DNA of 64,000 nt, taken from the NCBI GenBank assembly GCA_019119895.1, contig DWWD01000032.1:1-64000 (forward strand), given 5' to 3'. The position numbers and the translations under genes are program-made. A model generated the notes under the pieces. That model was not told where the DNA came from, searched no databases, and saw only the letters and a program-made list of their open reading frames with translations. This stretch comes from Candidatus Anaerostipes avistercoris (lineage in GTDB: Bacteria > Bacillota > Clostridia > Lachnospirales > Lachnospiraceae). Numbering within the stretch: the stretch's first letter is position 1; every line of letters starts with the position of its first letter. Shown here piece after piece: positions 26,628 to 35,776 of this stretch.

Positions 26628-26656
26628 GGCAGGGTTCTCCTCTGAAGAACTCTGCC
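26628..26656 (-). terminator. Intrinsic terminator of degV
   Basis: An 11-bp stem GGCAGAGTTCT/AGAACCCTGCC with one mismatch and a 7-nt loop, followed on the minus strand by TTGTCTTTTATT. It lies about 22 bp after the degV stop. Confidence 0.8.
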
Positions 26657-26677
26657 TTTATTGATACAAAAAATCAC

Positions 26678-27514
26678 TTAATAGGACAAAATAACTCCGC
26701 CGTCGCACGCATACAGCGAACTGACGCCTTTTGTCTCGATAATCACGATTTCTCCCACATCCAGACTTTTTTCTATTAAATTTTTTACAAATTCTGCTTT
26801 TTTCGGGCAGTTGCAGTGGGCTATGGCAAGCATTCGCCGGGACAAATCCCTGCCTTCCTTTACAATATATTCCACCATTCTTGACAGAGCCTTTTTCATG
26901 CCCCTGGCCTGGGTCAGCTTCTGGATTGTCCCCTCGCTGGTGCCTTCCATGACCGGTTTGATATTAAGAGCGCCGGCCAGCGTAGCGGTCAGTCCGGAAA
27001 GCCGTCCGTTCCTCCTTAAAACTTCCAGAGTCTCCAATACAAAATATGTTCGCTGAGTGGAAATATATTCTTCCACCTTCATCACAACCTCCTGGAATTC
27101 CATGCCGCCGGAGGCATATTCATAAATCTTCTGCGCGATCAGAAACTGGGTGGTGGAGGCCCCTCTGGAATTAAAAACATAAATGTTCTTCTTACCCTTC
27201 TCTTCTTCGTAGAGATTTTTCCCAAGAACCGCACTGTTATAAGAGCCGCTCAGCTGTGCAGATAAGGTTACAACATAAATATCATCTGCTTTATCATAGG
27301 CTTCCATATACTGCTCCGGCGCAGGACAGGCTGATTTTACCTCCCCTGTACTCTCTGCCACCTTTTTTAGAAAGTCTGCCTGATCAAATGTTTCATCATC
27401 CAAAATCTCCTGACCGTCTACGATCAGTGTCAGAGGAATCCATGTGAAGCATCCTCTGTCAAAATCCTCTTTCGTCAAATCTGTACAGCTGTCGCATACA
27501 ATATGAAAGCTCAT
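26678..27514 (-). CDS. DegV family fatty-acid-binding protein
   Basis: A 278-residue DegV-fold protein. The N-terminal IVCDSCTDLT and the central SAQLSGSYNSA segment supply the conserved Ser/Thr residues that bind the carboxylate of a long-chain fatty acid, and LRRNGRLSG is a further family signature. In Firmicutes such FakB-like proteins present acyl groups to the fatty-acid kinase FakA, feeding phospholipid synthesis; whether this one does so is inferred. It has its own promoter, whose -35 lies about 10 bp from the stop of the upstream membrane-protein gene, and a strong terminator. Confidence 0.9.
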   Translation of the reverse strand: MSFHIVCDSCTDLTKEDFDRGCFTWIPLTLIVDGQEILDDETFDQADFLKKVAESTGEVKSACPAPEQYMEAYDKADDIYVVTLSAQLSGSYNSAVLGKNLYEEEKGKKNIYVFNSRGASTTQFLIAQKIYEYASGGMEFQEVVMKVEEYISTQRTYFVLETLEVLRRNGRLSGLTATLAGALNIKPVMEGTSEGTIQKLTQARGMKKALSRMVEYIVKEGRDLSRRMLAIAHCNCPKKAEFVKNLIEKSLDVGEIVIIETKGVSSLYACDGGVILSY

Positions 27515-27564
27515 ATCAATATCTCCTTTTTCATTACTTCATTATCTGGTATTGATTACTACTT

Positions 27565-27593
27565 ATTCTATCATATACCGGCAGACAGTACAA
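27565..27593 (-). promoter_or_regulatory. Promoter of degV
   Basis: TTGTAC and TAGAAT with a 17-bp spacer on the minus strand, about 50 bp upstream of the degV start and immediately after the DUF368 gene. Confidence 0.6.
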
Positions 27594-27601
27594 TCCCTTT
27601 G

Positions 27602-28459
27602 TCAGGACTCTTTATCCCCCAGACGGTCTGCCACCAGCAGACCTGCCAGAAGCGCCAGAATTCCTGTGATAACCGATACCACATTTACAGATACACTGTG
27701 CATTTCCGCCAGAATTCCAACCGGTGACGCAACAATCAGGCCTAAAACGCCCCAGTACGTCGTTACTTTGCAGTGTTCAAGCAGATATTCCACAATTTTG
27801 GCGATCACAATGATTCCCACTCCGAGGCCTGCCGCAGCCGGTGCCAGAATTAGTATTCCCCGAATCATCTGATCTGCATTCATAAACAAAAATCCATTGA
27901 TGCATCCCGTAATTTCATCCAGAAGCGGCTGATAATATCCCAGCAGCAGAAGAATCATAGATCCGCTGACTCCCGGCACGACCATTGTCGCCGCGGAAAT
28001 CACTCCGATTCCAAACATTTTGACCGCTGTGGAAACAGAAATTTCCATGACCGCTTCCTCTCCGCTGATATTCAGCAGCGGTAGAACCGCCACCAGAAAG
28101 AAAAAGAAAAAAAATACCAGAATTCTGGCCGGATTCACTCTTTCTGTCCGGATTGGCTTCAAAATTTCCGGTATTCCGCCCAATACCAGCCCCACAAATA
28201 ATAAATTGGTCTGCAGCGGATATTCATTAAACAGCCATCGGATCACGAAAGATAATCCTGCGAATCCTAAAATAACGCCAATTCCGATCGGCGTCAGAAT
28301 CCGGATGCTGTTTTTCAGATCCTTTCTCAGATGCGTGACAGCATAAATAATCTTATCGTAAATTCCCATGGAAATAGCCAGGGTCCCCCCGCTGACCCCC
28401 GGCATGATATTTGCCACTCCCAGCAGGGATCCCCTGCATATTTCTTTTAATAACTTCAT
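27602..28459 (-). CDS. DUF368 membrane protein, probable undecaprenyl-phosphate translocase (PopT-like)
   Basis: A 285-residue protein with about eight membrane segments. Two inverted family motifs are clear: ANIMPGVSGGTLAI (about 17-30) and MVVPGVSGSMILLLLG (about 160-175). DUF368 proteins were shown to return undecaprenyl phosphate across the membrane for reuse in envelope synthesis; that role is assumed here by family membership. It would serve the surface polymers encoded on both sides of the window. It is directly downstream of the DUF5721 gene with no gap (ends 28459/28460), so the two are co-transcribed. Confidence 0.88.
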   Translation of the reverse strand: MKLLKEICRGSLLGVANIMPGVSGGTLAISMGIYDKIIYAVTHLRKDLKNSIRILTPIGIGVILGFAGLSFVIRWLFNEYPLQTNLLFVGLVLGGIPEILKPIRTERVNPARILVFFFFFFLVAVLPLLNISGEEAVMEISVSTAVKMFGIGVISAATMVVPGVSGSMILLLLGYYQPLLDEITGCINGFLFMNADQMIRGILILAPAAAGLGVGIIVIAKIVEYLLEHCKVTTYWGVLGLIVASPVGILAEMHSVSVNVVSVITGILALLAGLLVADRLGDKES

Positions 28460-28939
28460 TTACATAAACTCCTTTAAACGCTCACTGACTTCCTTGTCCC
28501 AGTACTCTTCCAGACCCCGGTCCAGGGTAAAAGATCTTCTGGAAACTCCGGAAGTACATTTTAAACTCTGCCTGTCATACAGAAGATTCACAAACAATCC
28601 TGCAATCTCTTCCTGATTTACCGCAAGATTATATTTCACGAGAAATTCTCCCACCTTCTCCGGCTTCAGCATCATAACAAACTGAAAACCAAGCGGGGTT
28701 TTCTTCCCTTTGATCAGGGCAAACATTCGGCTCTTCTCCCGTTCCCACGGAATATACGGATATGTACCATATTTTTCCCATTCTTCCGTATCATAAAACT
28801 CCTTTAAAACTTTTCCATTGAATTCATATGCAATATCCATAGATAATTTGCCTTCATTCATCAAAAAATCATCGAATAAGTCTCCTCCAAGGAATCCTGC
28901 CATAAATCTTTTAATATTTTCAATCTCTACTGCAATCAT
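28460..28939 (-). CDS. DUF5721-like hypothetical protein
   Basis: A 159-residue soluble protein that begins MIAVEIENIKRFMAGFLGG and resembles the clostridial DUF5721 family, of unknown function. No catalytic motif, membrane segment or signal is evident. Charged and aromatic residues are spread throughout (for example EEWEKYGTYPYIPWEREKSR). It sits between the htrA terminator and the DUF368 gene, which it touches without a gap, so it is probably translated in the same message as that lipid-carrier translocase. Family assignment is from recall of the pattern and is only moderately sure. Confidence 0.65.
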   Translation of the reverse strand: MIAVEIENIKRFMAGFLGGDLFDDFLMNEGKLSMDIAYEFNGKVLKEFYDTEEWEKYGTYPYIPWEREKSRMFALIKGKKTPLGFQFVMMLKPEKVGEFLVKYNLAVNQEEIAGLFVNLLYDRQSLKCTSGVSRRSFTLDRGLEEYWDKEVSERLKEFM

Positions 28940-28989
28940 TTTTTATCTCCTGATATGACAACTGACAATTTTTTCTCCATACTAAGAAA

Positions 28990-29013
28990 ATGGACAGCAA
29001 ACCTGCTGTCCAT
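28990..29013 (-). terminator. Intrinsic terminator of htrA
   Basis: A perfect 10-bp stem ATGGACAGCA/TGCTGTCCAT with a 4-nt loop, followed on the minus strand by TTTCTTAG. It lies about 40 bp after the htrA stop. Confidence 0.85.
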
Positions 29014-29055
29014 CTCATTGTATATTCTATCTGTTATTTTTTCAATCTATTTTTA

Positions 29056-30471
29056 TTATCTGCTGTAATAGCTGCCATAACCACTTCCGGATCCATTCTG
29101 GGAGCTGCTGCTTCCGGAATTTCCGGAACTGCTGTCAGAAGATGATGTTGACGGTGCGTCAGATTTCTTTCCAAGGGTCACGGTTACTGTTTTTGATTCA
29201 TAGGTTCCCTGCTGATTCTGGCGCTGAACGACAACTTCTACCTTCGTTCCTGCCTTCAGGTTAGACATCCTGGACTGAAGACCATCCATGGTAGATACTG
29301 TGCTTCCATTGAACTTGGTGATAATGTCACCTGCGCTGATTCCCGCTGTCTCCGCCGGAGATCCGCTGACTACCTGCTGAACATAAACGCCGGTCGGCAT
29401 ATCAAACTGGGACGCCATGGAACTGTCAACCGTCTGGCCGGAAATTCCGAGATAAGACTGCTCATCTTCTGACGGCGCTTCGTTTGCGATCAGCTGTTCA
29501 ATGATCGGTTTCGCTGTGTTGATCGGGATAGCATATCCCATTCCCTCTACATCGGTAGATGAATACTTGACCGTATTGATTCCGATCAGCTCGCCCTTGC
29601 TGTTTAACAGAGCCCCTCCGCTGTTACCCGGATTAATAGCTGCGTCTGTCTGGATCAGTGTCATCGTATTGTCTGTCATCTGGACTTCACGGTTCACGGC
29701 GCTGATATATCCTCCGGTTACAGACTGTCCATATCCAAGAGCATTTCCGATGGCAATTGCCTGCTCGCCGGCTTTCAATTCGTCAGAATCTCCCATTGTG
29801 ATAATCGCAATTTCTTTCTGCGTAGAATCTTTCATATCACTTAAGTTTACCTCAACCACTGCCAGATCAGCATCGCTGTCGGTTCCCCGGACACTGGCGT
29901 CAGCAGTTTCTCCATCTACAAATCCGACAGAAAGGGAATCTGCGTCCTCCACCACGTGGTTGTTGGTGACGATCAGGAGCTTATTGTCTTCTTTTCCGAT
30001 GATGACACCGGATCCAGCGCCTTCAGACTGACTGCTCTGCTGCTGTCCGAACCATCCCTGTGAAGTATTTTCATAAATACTTGTAATGGAAACAATGGCC
30101 GGCATCGCATTTTCAGCTACCTGAGAAATCCCGCTGCTGGAACTGGAAGAAGATCCGCTGCTGGTCTTTGTCGTCGCAAGCTGCGTTCCGCTGCTTCCGA
30201 TTCCCGCTCTGGAAAATCCATACTGAACGCCTTCAAATGCCACTCCGGCAACCAGACCAAATACAATGGCCGTAGCGCCTACTTTCACCCAGTAGCCTCT
30301 TCCTTTTCCTGTTCTTTCTGGTCTCTCACCGCTGTTATCTTTCTTATTTCTGCGGAAGAAAAATCCTTTTTTCTTCTGATGGGTTTCTTCCTCCTGTCTC
30401 CACTCTTCCGCAGTTTTCCACTGACCGTCATCATTTACATTGTCATTTATGTTATTATCATATTCGTTCAT
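29056..30471 (-). CDS. htrA: HtrA/DegP-type membrane serine protease with PDZ domain
   Basis: A 471-residue protein with a charged cytoplasmic N-terminus (1-60), one membrane helix (about 62-84), a serine-rich linker, a trypsin-like protease domain and a PDZ domain (about 340-430), ending in a Ser/Gly-rich tail. The triad is His172 in TNNHVV, Asp202 in ADLAVV and Ser284 in NPGNSGGAL. It degrades or refolds damaged exported proteins outside the membrane. In Gram-positives such genes are usually controlled by envelope-stress two-component systems. Its upstream region has three hexamers at exact 11-bp spacing ahead of a -10, fitting an OmpR-type activator. Confidence 0.95.
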   Translation of the reverse strand: MNEYDNNINDNVNDDGQWKTAEEWRQEEETHQKKKGFFFRRNKKDNSGERPERTGKGRGYWVKVGATAIVFGLVAGVAFEGVQYGFSRAGIGSSGTQLATTKTSSGSSSSSSSGISQVAENAMPAIVSITSIYENTSQGWFGQQQSSQSEGAGSGVIIGKEDNKLLIVTNNHVVEDADSLSVGFVDGETADASVRGTDSDADLAVVEVNLSDMKDSTQKEIAIITMGDSDELKAGEQAIAIGNALGYGQSVTGGYISAVNREVQMTDNTMTLIQTDAAINPGNSGGALLNSKGELIGINTVKYSSTDVEGMGYAIPINTAKPIIEQLIANEAPSEDEQSYLGISGQTVDSSMASQFDMPTGVYVQQVVSGSPAETAGISAGDIITKFNGSTVSTMDGLQSRMSNLKAGTKVEVVVQRQNQQGTYESKTVTVTLGKKSDAPSTSSSDSSSGNSGSSSSQNGSGSGYGSYYSR

Positions 30472-30527
30472 GATACAAGTCTCCTTTCTTTCTTAATCCT
30501 GAACCCTAATTGCTTATCCTGGTATTA

Positions 30528-30570
30528 AATATACTCAATATTTGTGTTTAAATTGTGTTTTAATTGTTAC
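30528..30570 (-). promoter_or_regulatory. Direct-repeat operator and -10 element of htrA
   Basis: On the minus strand GTAACA, AACACA and AACACA begin exactly 11 bp apart, followed after 9 bp by TATATT (30528-30533). Tandem hexamers at 11-bp period just upstream of the -10 are typical of OmpR-family activators such as PhoP or CiaR. The regulator is unidentified; the kinase/regulator pair at 15.6-18.4 kb is a candidate. Confidence 0.5.
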
Positions 30571-30636
30571 AAAACTGAGAAAAGGATCTGCATGCCCTGT
30601 AAGAAAAACCGTAAGAAAAACCTAAGTTTTTTTCCA

Positions 30637-30665
30637 TTGTGCATATGTACATTTTCCCTTATAAT
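30637..30665 (+). promoter_or_regulatory. Promoter of the phosphoglycosyltransferase-LCP operon
   Basis: TTGTGC and TATAAT with a 17-bp spacer on the plus strand, 31 bp upstream of the start. It is divergent from htrA. Confidence 0.75.
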
Positions 30666-30695
30666 AATAAGAAGTAAAAAAGGAGTATTGATTCT

Positions 30696-32126
30696 ATGAT
30701 TAAGCAAAACCAAACTTATTTAAACAGACTGCACGTCCTGATCGATGCAATCTGTATTTACCTTGCGGGAATCACGGCCTATCAGATTCGTTTTAATCTG
30801 AGCATCTTCGGTTTTGAAGTATATAAATATGTATTTACTTATAACCGATATCCGTTCCCGTTTCGATATTACCAGGTTCCTCTTATCATAACGTTGATCG
30901 TACTTTTGATATTATATGCATCTTTTGGTCTTTATACCCCGAAGCGATATCAAAGAGGCAGCAGAGAACTGGTAAACCTGTTGAAATCCAATGTTATCGG
31001 ACTGGGCATCGCGGCTTTTGTCATTACGATTTTTCAGATTCAGAATTTCCCGCGTTCCCTGTATCTGCTGTTTTTCATCGTCAACTTTATTTACGGCGTG
31101 ATCTCCAGATATATTATCCGGAAAATACTGAAAGTAAACCGCAAGAGAGGGCATAATATCAAACATACGGTGTTTGTGGGATTCAGCACCTCCGCTGCCG
31201 CCTACATTGACCGGATCAAATCCAACCCTCACTGGGGCCTTGAAGTACATGGAATTTTCGATGATACGGTCAGTGAGAATTTCGAATACCGCGGCGTCAA
31301 ACGAATCGGAACGTTAAAGGATCTGGCTTCTTATCTGGAACATACTTCTCTGGATGAGGTCGCCATAACACTGAACCTGAATGAATACCACAAGCTGGAA
31401 AAAGTCGTAGCCATCTGCGAGAAGTCAGGAGTTCATACAAAGTTTGTTCCTGATTATTATAACTTTATTTCTACGAACCCTTATACAGAAGATCTGGACG
31501 GACTTCCGGTCATTAATATTCGAAATGTACCGCTTACTAATACCATGAACCGGATCATCAAGCGGGCCATTGATATTATGGGATCCATTGTCGCTCTGAT
31601 TCTGTTCTCTCCTATTATGCTGGTGGTAGCGATCCTGGTAAAGAAAAGTTCACCGGGTCCTATCATATTTGCTCAGGAACGAATCGGACTGGGAAACAAA
31701 CCATTTAAAATGTATAAATTCCGCTCCATGGGCGTCCAGGATCCGAAAAAAGAGGCAAAACAGTGGACAACTAAAAATGACGCCCGTGTGACGCCTGTGG
31801 GAAGGATTATCCGCAAGACAAGTCTGGACGAACTTCCACAGTTCTGGAATGTATTAAAGGGTGACATGAGCCTGATCGGTCCGCGTCCGGAGCGTCCTCT
31901 GTTTGTAGAGAAGTTCAAGGAAGAAATACCGCGTTATATGATCAAACACCAGGTGCGTCCGGGGATCACCGGCTGGGCGCAGGTCAATGGATTCCGCGGG
32001 GATACTTCCATCCGCGGAAGAATCGAGCATGACCTTTATTATATTGAAAACTGGTCCCTCGGGCTGGATATTAAAATTCTGTTTTTAACATTCTTTAAAG
32101 GATTTATCAATAAAAACGCTTACTAA
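30696..32126 (+). CDS. Undecaprenyl-phosphate sugar phosphotransferase (WbaP/CpsE-like)
   Basis: A 476-residue polytopic initiating phosphoglycosyltransferase. Four membrane helices (about 10-120) and a nucleotide-fold linker domain (about 150-280) precede a re-entrant membrane helix (about 288-312) and the catalytic domain: [35 protein letters not shown] and [15 protein letters not shown]. It transfers a hexose or N-acetylhexosamine 1-phosphate from a UDP-sugar to undecaprenyl phosphate. It is distinct from the short fused version at 5357-7063, so the cell starts at least two lipid-linked polymers. It is co-transcribed with an LCP ligase, which suggests a wall-anchored product. Confidence 0.93.
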   Translation: MIKQNQTYLNRLHVLIDAICIYLAGITAYQIRFNLSIFGFEVYKYVFTYNRYPFPFRYYQVPLIITLIVLLILYASFGLYTPKRYQRGSRELVNLLKSNVIGLGIAAFVITIFQIQNFPRSLYLLFFIVNFIYGVISRYIIRKILKVNRKRGHNIKHTVFVGFSTSAAAYIDRIKSNPHWGLEVHGIFDDTVSENFEYRGVKRIGTLKDLASYLEHTSLDEVAITLNLNEYHKLEKVVAICEKSGVHTKFVPDYYNFISTNPYTEDLDGLPVINIRNVPLTNTMNRIIKRAIDIMGSIVALILFSPIMLVVAILVKKSSPGPIIFAQERIGLGNKPFKMYKFRSMGVQDPKKEAKQWTTKNDARVTPVGRIIRKTSLDELPQFWNVLKGDMSLIGPRPERPLFVEKFKEEIPRYMIKHQVRPGITGWAQVNGFRGDTSIRGRIEHDLYYIENWSLGLDIKILFLTFFKGFINKNAY

Positions 32127-32174
32127 ACCGGGCGGCCTTCGTGCCGTCCTTTCTTATTTGATTGGAGGGTTGTT

Positions 32175-33212
32175 ATGAAAAAAGCACAGCATCAAAAACA
32201 GATGAAAAGAAAAAGGCGTTCCCCGCTGCGGACCATTCTTTTCCTGCTGGTTCTTCTGCTTCTCATTGTCCTTATCTTTCTCGGGATTGCCTTCGTAAAA
32301 CTGGGCAATATCCAGACAACCGATATGGATGAAAGCCGACTGGTAACGGTCAATGAAGATGCAAACATGCAGGATTATACCAACTATGCTCTGTTTGGCA
32401 TTGATTCCCAGACAGGAAGCATGTCAGATACCGGTAACCGTTCTGACTCTATTATTGTCGTCAGCGTCAACAATCAGACAAAAGATGTCAAGCTTCTTTC
32501 CATTTACCGGGATACTTTCGTGAGCATCAACGGCCAGTATAATAAAATCAATGCGGCTTATTCCTGGGGCGGCCCGGAACTGGCTGTCAGCACCATCAAC
32601 CGGAATCTGGATCTGAACATTGAAAAATATGCTACAGTAAATTTCCAGATTATGGCTGATATTGTGGATGCTCTGGGCGGCATTGAAATGGATATCGATT
32701 CCAGCATTCTCAATAATCTGAACGACTATATCGGCGATATGAACCGGATCAACGGCGGTGATTCTCCTCAGATTCCTTCCGCCGGAACTTACACTCTGGA
32801 CGGCAATCAGGCTGTGGCTTACTCAAGAATCCGCTACACTGAAGGCGGCGACCTGGCAAGAGCCGGAAGACAGCGGGAAGTCCTTCAGAAAATCTTCGAA
32901 AAAGGAAAACGAAGTCCGCTGAAACTGCTGAGTGCCATGGATACTGTCCTTTCTCAGATTAAAACGAACATGGATCGTTCCGAATTGTTCAGTATGCTGC
33001 TGTCTGTCTTCCGATACGATATCAAAGACCAGCAGGGATTCCCGTGGGATCAGAAAGAACTCAGATACAATGGCGCTTATTATGGCTTCCCTGCCACATT
33101 AGAGGAAAACGCCGTTCGCACCCATGAATATCTGTTTGGAACCAGCAGCTATCAGATCAGTGATGAACTGGGCAGAATCAATCAGAAAATCATAAACCGA
33201 GTCGGCTCCTGA
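32175..33212 (+). CDS. LytR-CpsA-Psr (LCP) family wall-polymer ligase
   Basis: A 345-residue protein with a short basic cytoplasmic tail, one membrane helix (about 19-42) and an extracellular LCP domain. Family motifs are TGNRSDSIIVVSV, LLSIYRDTFV and YSRIRYTEGGDLARAGRQREVL, containing the arginine and aspartate residues that bind the pyrophosphate lipid. LCP enzymes transfer teichoic acid or capsule from undecaprenyl diphosphate to peptidoglycan. It follows the initiating transferase by 48 bp with a GGAGGG ribosome site, so the two probably act on the same polymer. A strong bidirectional terminator follows. Confidence 0.94.
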   Translation: MKKAQHQKQMKRKRRSPLRTILFLLVLLLLIVLIFLGIAFVKLGNIQTTDMDESRLVTVNEDANMQDYTNYALFGIDSQTGSMSDTGNRSDSIIVVSVNNQTKDVKLLSIYRDTFVSINGQYNKINAAYSWGGPELAVSTINRNLDLNIEKYATVNFQIMADIVDALGGIEMDIDSSILNNLNDYIGDMNRINGGDSPQIPSAGTYTLDGNQAVAYSRIRYTEGGDLARAGRQREVLQKIFEKGKRSPLKLLSAMDTVLSQIKTNMDRSELFSMLLSVFRYDIKDQQGFPWDQKELRYNGAYYGFPATLEENAVRTHEYLFGTSSYQISDELGRINQKIINRVGS

Positions 33213-33227
33213 TCTGAAGAAATAAAA

Positions 33228-33270
33228 AAATCTCCGGAAAATCATCTTCATGATTTCCGGAGATTTTTTT
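33228..33270. terminator. Bidirectional intrinsic terminator
   Basis: A long stem AAATCTCCGG-ATCAT / ATGATTTCCGGAGATTT with one bulge, flanked by seven A on the left and seven T on the right. It can end both the plus-strand LCP operon and the minus-strand DUF1015 operon. Confidence 0.9.
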
Positions 33271-33293
33271 CTTCTTAAATCATTTTTTTCTGT

Positions 33294-34535
33294 TTATCGG
33301 ATTCTTCTTCCTTCAATGTAATAGCGTTTCTCACAGGCATGCCCCATGGAAAAGGTTTTTCTCGGCAGCGTGCCGTCTGTCATCACACTCGGAAACAGCT
33401 GGTCTTTTTCCACTGCCGGCAGCAAAAATCCGATGGATTTTTCCTGGCGGGCCAGTTTTCTGAGGGTTCCGTCTCCATGAATATAGTCCATTTCTCCTGT
33501 ATTCTCTGCAAGATACTGATCCAGAAATGTCTGCAATTTATCCACCGGAAGCTGATTTTTCTTAAGATCCAGGTAAATTTTTCCTCTTTTCGTCCCGGAA
33601 TACCATGTGATTGGAAAACCGCCTTCCCTGCAGGAAGATTCTTTCAGCTGTTCCAGTAATTCCTCCGTATCCACACTGGTGATAATCCGATGGATTGGTT
33701 CAAACTGCTGGGCATCGTCGTGAAGGTTTTCAAGTTCCACCAGCGCATACCTGGCAGGATGTTCTGAAAAATCTTCATCCGGATGGGTCTGCTTCAGTCT
33801 CTCATAACAGGCTTTTGCCGTAGCCAGAGAATGATTGCCGTCTCCCACAGCGTAAACCATCGGCGTCTCTCCAAATTCTATGTATTTCTCGAGCATCTCA
33901 TGCTCATATTCTTCGGTTCTCCGGACAAAGGCATCTGTATCCTCTCCCTGAATCAGCCATCCGGTCACACGTCCGCCGCCTTTCATCAGCTGAAAATCAT
34001 ACAGCTTTGTAAAACTCTTTTTCTTCCTGGTGATCGGCTCGATCAGCTTTTTCTTCCGGTCATCACAGAGAAGAATCACATGGGGCAGTTCCACAGACGC
34101 ATTATAGCGTATCTTCATTCTTGGCGGAATCCGTTCCATCACTGTTTTCTCGGTAGCCCGGATTTTTGCTTCTTTTCCCGGCGTATAACTATATTCCTCC
34201 AGATCGATCCGTCCTACAATTCCTTTTCGAACTTTCCCGTTCTGCAGTGTCCGCTCCACATACACCAGAGCATGCGGATAAGAACGGAACATCTGGTTCG
34301 TCAGATACCGGTTCATGGTTCTGTGGATTTTCTCAATCTTTTCCTTCTCCCTGCCGGTCCCCAGTTCTACTTCCGGCAAAATCAGATGCAGTGACGACGG
34401 CGCGTTCTGTACCTTTTCCCTGACTTCTTCCCAGTATTCCGGCTCAGAAGAGTACTGATCGCAGGCAATCACCGCCCATTTCCCCATGGAATCCACCCGG
34501 GGCATTAATATATCTGCTGGCAAAAATGTATTCAC
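33294..34535 (-). CDS. DUF1015 family protein
   Basis: A 413-residue soluble protein of the DUF1015 family. The characteristic N-terminal region DSMGKWAVIACDQYSSEPEYW, FRSYPHALVYVERTL and the glycine/histidine segment YAVGDGNHSLATAKA (about 229-243) are present. No characterised activity can be named with certainty. The family occurs widely in Clostridia, often near amino-acid or central metabolism genes. It lies downstream of a glycerophosphotransferase gene with a 68-bp gap that holds only a GC-rich hairpin without a U-run, so it is probably read from the same message and ends at the bidirectional terminator. Confidence 0.85.
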   Translation of the reverse strand: MNTFLPADILMPRVDSMGKWAVIACDQYSSEPEYWEEVREKVQNAPSSLHLILPEVELGTGREKEKIEKIHRTMNRYLTNQMFRSYPHALVYVERTLQNGKVRKGIVGRIDLEEYSYTPGKEAKIRATEKTVMERIPPRMKIRYNASVELPHVILLCDDRKKKLIEPITRKKKSFTKLYDFQLMKGGGRVTGWLIQGEDTDAFVRRTEEYEHEMLEKYIEFGETPMVYAVGDGNHSLATAKACYERLKQTHPDEDFSEHPARYALVELENLHDDAQQFEPIHRIITSVDTEELLEQLKESSCREGGFPITWYSGTKRGKIYLDLKKNQLPVDKLQTFLDQYLAENTGEMDYIHGDGTLRKLARQEKSIGFLLPAVEKDQLFPSVMTDGTLPRKTFSMGHACEKRYYIEGRRIR

Positions 34536-34603
34536 TTCTTACAGTTCCTTTCCCTTCTTACGCGGCCTGCCCGGCAGGCCCTGATACAATATTCCCTGTC
34601 CTT

Positions 34604-35773
34604 CTACGACATCTTCTTCAGAAACTCCAGCAGTTTACTTCCCACTGCTTTTTGTCCCTGCTCACAGTAAAACAGATCTCTCACCTTCCTGCGGTCATCT
34701 CTGAACTGATCTTTTCCCTGAAAGATCATATCCATTTCCTCCAGCAGCCGGTCAAATGTCTCTGCTTTATATCCCGGTGTGACATCCTCATAATTATAAT
34801 ACATTTCCCGGTCTGTTTTTAAATAATCCTGATAGTCAAAATCATAAAATACCATCGGGCGGTCCAGCAGCAGATAATCGATGTATGTGCTGGAATAATC
34901 CGTGACCAGAAGATCTGTGTCCATGAGGATTTCCTGGATATCCATGGATTTCTCCGTTATATCCGCAATGTTGGAAAATCCTGAAAAGTCAACCGGATCC
35001 TCCCGGTGATAAAAATGGCGCTTGATCACAAACACAGCCTGATGCTCCCGGCACCACTGATTCAGCCGTTGAAAATCAAAATTCTCCTCCAGCGGAAATG
35101 GAATCTGTCCTTCTTTCCGATGAGTCGGCGCATACAGGATGATTTTCTTTCCCCTCGCCGCATGTCTCAGTTTATGCTGCGCGTGGAATCTGCCTTCTTC
35201 ATCGAAAAATATATCATTCCTCGGCTGGCCCATCACCAACACATGATCTGCCGGTCTCCGAAAGGCGCTTTCATAAATCGGCGCATAATTTTCACTGGTG
35301 GCTACCACATATTCTCTTCCCAGAGGAATCTGCTGGATCATGCGCCGTATTTTCTGTCCCTGGCTGTCCCAGTTCTTTACCTTATCATCATCATATCCCA
35401 CCTTCTTCAGAGGCACTCCATGCCAGAGATTCAGGAACACGGCTCTTCCCAGGAATGTGTGATTTACATCACTGATTCCGTTGCACACCACTGCATATTT
35501 CGCCCGGAGCTGTATCCAGATTCCCTTCAGGCTGGCATGAAGATATGCTTCATATCCCATAGCACGGACCTGTCTGCAGACCTCCGGATCTTTTGTGATC
35601 CATACCGGACGGATATCCGGATCACGCTGCGCTTCCAAAAATAAATATTTGGGGTTATCCGCAAATTTCTCTCCCAGCCACGCGCCAAACACATAAATTT
35701 TCCGGCTGCGCGGAACCAGACAAGATAAATACATCATCATATATTTTATCAAAAGACTTACTGCATTTTTCAT
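34604..35773 (-). CDS. CDP-glycerol glycerophosphotransferase, single domain (TagB/TagF-like)
   Basis: A 389-residue peripheral membrane enzyme of the TagB/TagF family. The N-terminal amphipathic part is followed by NLWHGVPLKKVG (115-126, catalytic histidine), QPRND (about 183-187), YAPTHRKEGQ (214-223) and TDYSSTYIDYLLLDRP (291-306), the CDP-glycerol-binding acidic motif. It transfers glycerol phosphate from CDP-glycerol, made by the TagD encoded nearby, to a lipid-linked acceptor. Single-domain length suggests a primer or a branch-adding enzyme rather than a long-chain polymerase, but this cannot be settled by sequence. It is 3 bp downstream of a GT2 gene. Confidence 0.9.
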   Translation of the reverse strand: MKNAVSLLIKYMMMYLSCLVPRSRKIYVFGAWLGEKFADNPKYLFLEAQRDPDIRPVWITKDPEVCRQVRAMGYEAYLHASLKGIWIQLRAKYAVVCNGISDVNHTFLGRAVFLNLWHGVPLKKVGYDDDKVKNWDSQGQKIRRMIQQIPLGREYVVATSENYAPIYESAFRRPADHVLVMGQPRNDIFFDEEGRFHAQHKLRHAARGKKIILYAPTHRKEGQIPFPLEENFDFQRLNQWCREHQAVFVIKRHFYHREDPVDFSGFSNIADITEKSMDIQEILMDTDLLVTDYSSTYIDYLLLDRPMVFYDFDYQDYLKTDREMYYNYEDVTPGYKAETFDRLLEEMDMIFQGKDQFRDDRRKVRDLFYCEQGQKAVGSKLLEFLKKMS

Positions 35774-35776
35774 TTT

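Noticed and set aside
34564..34580. GGCCTGCC/GGCAGGCC hairpin between a glycerophosphotransferase gene and the DUF1015 gene
   Set aside because: The stem is perfect but has a 1-nt loop as written and no U-run on either strand, so it is not a convincing terminator.
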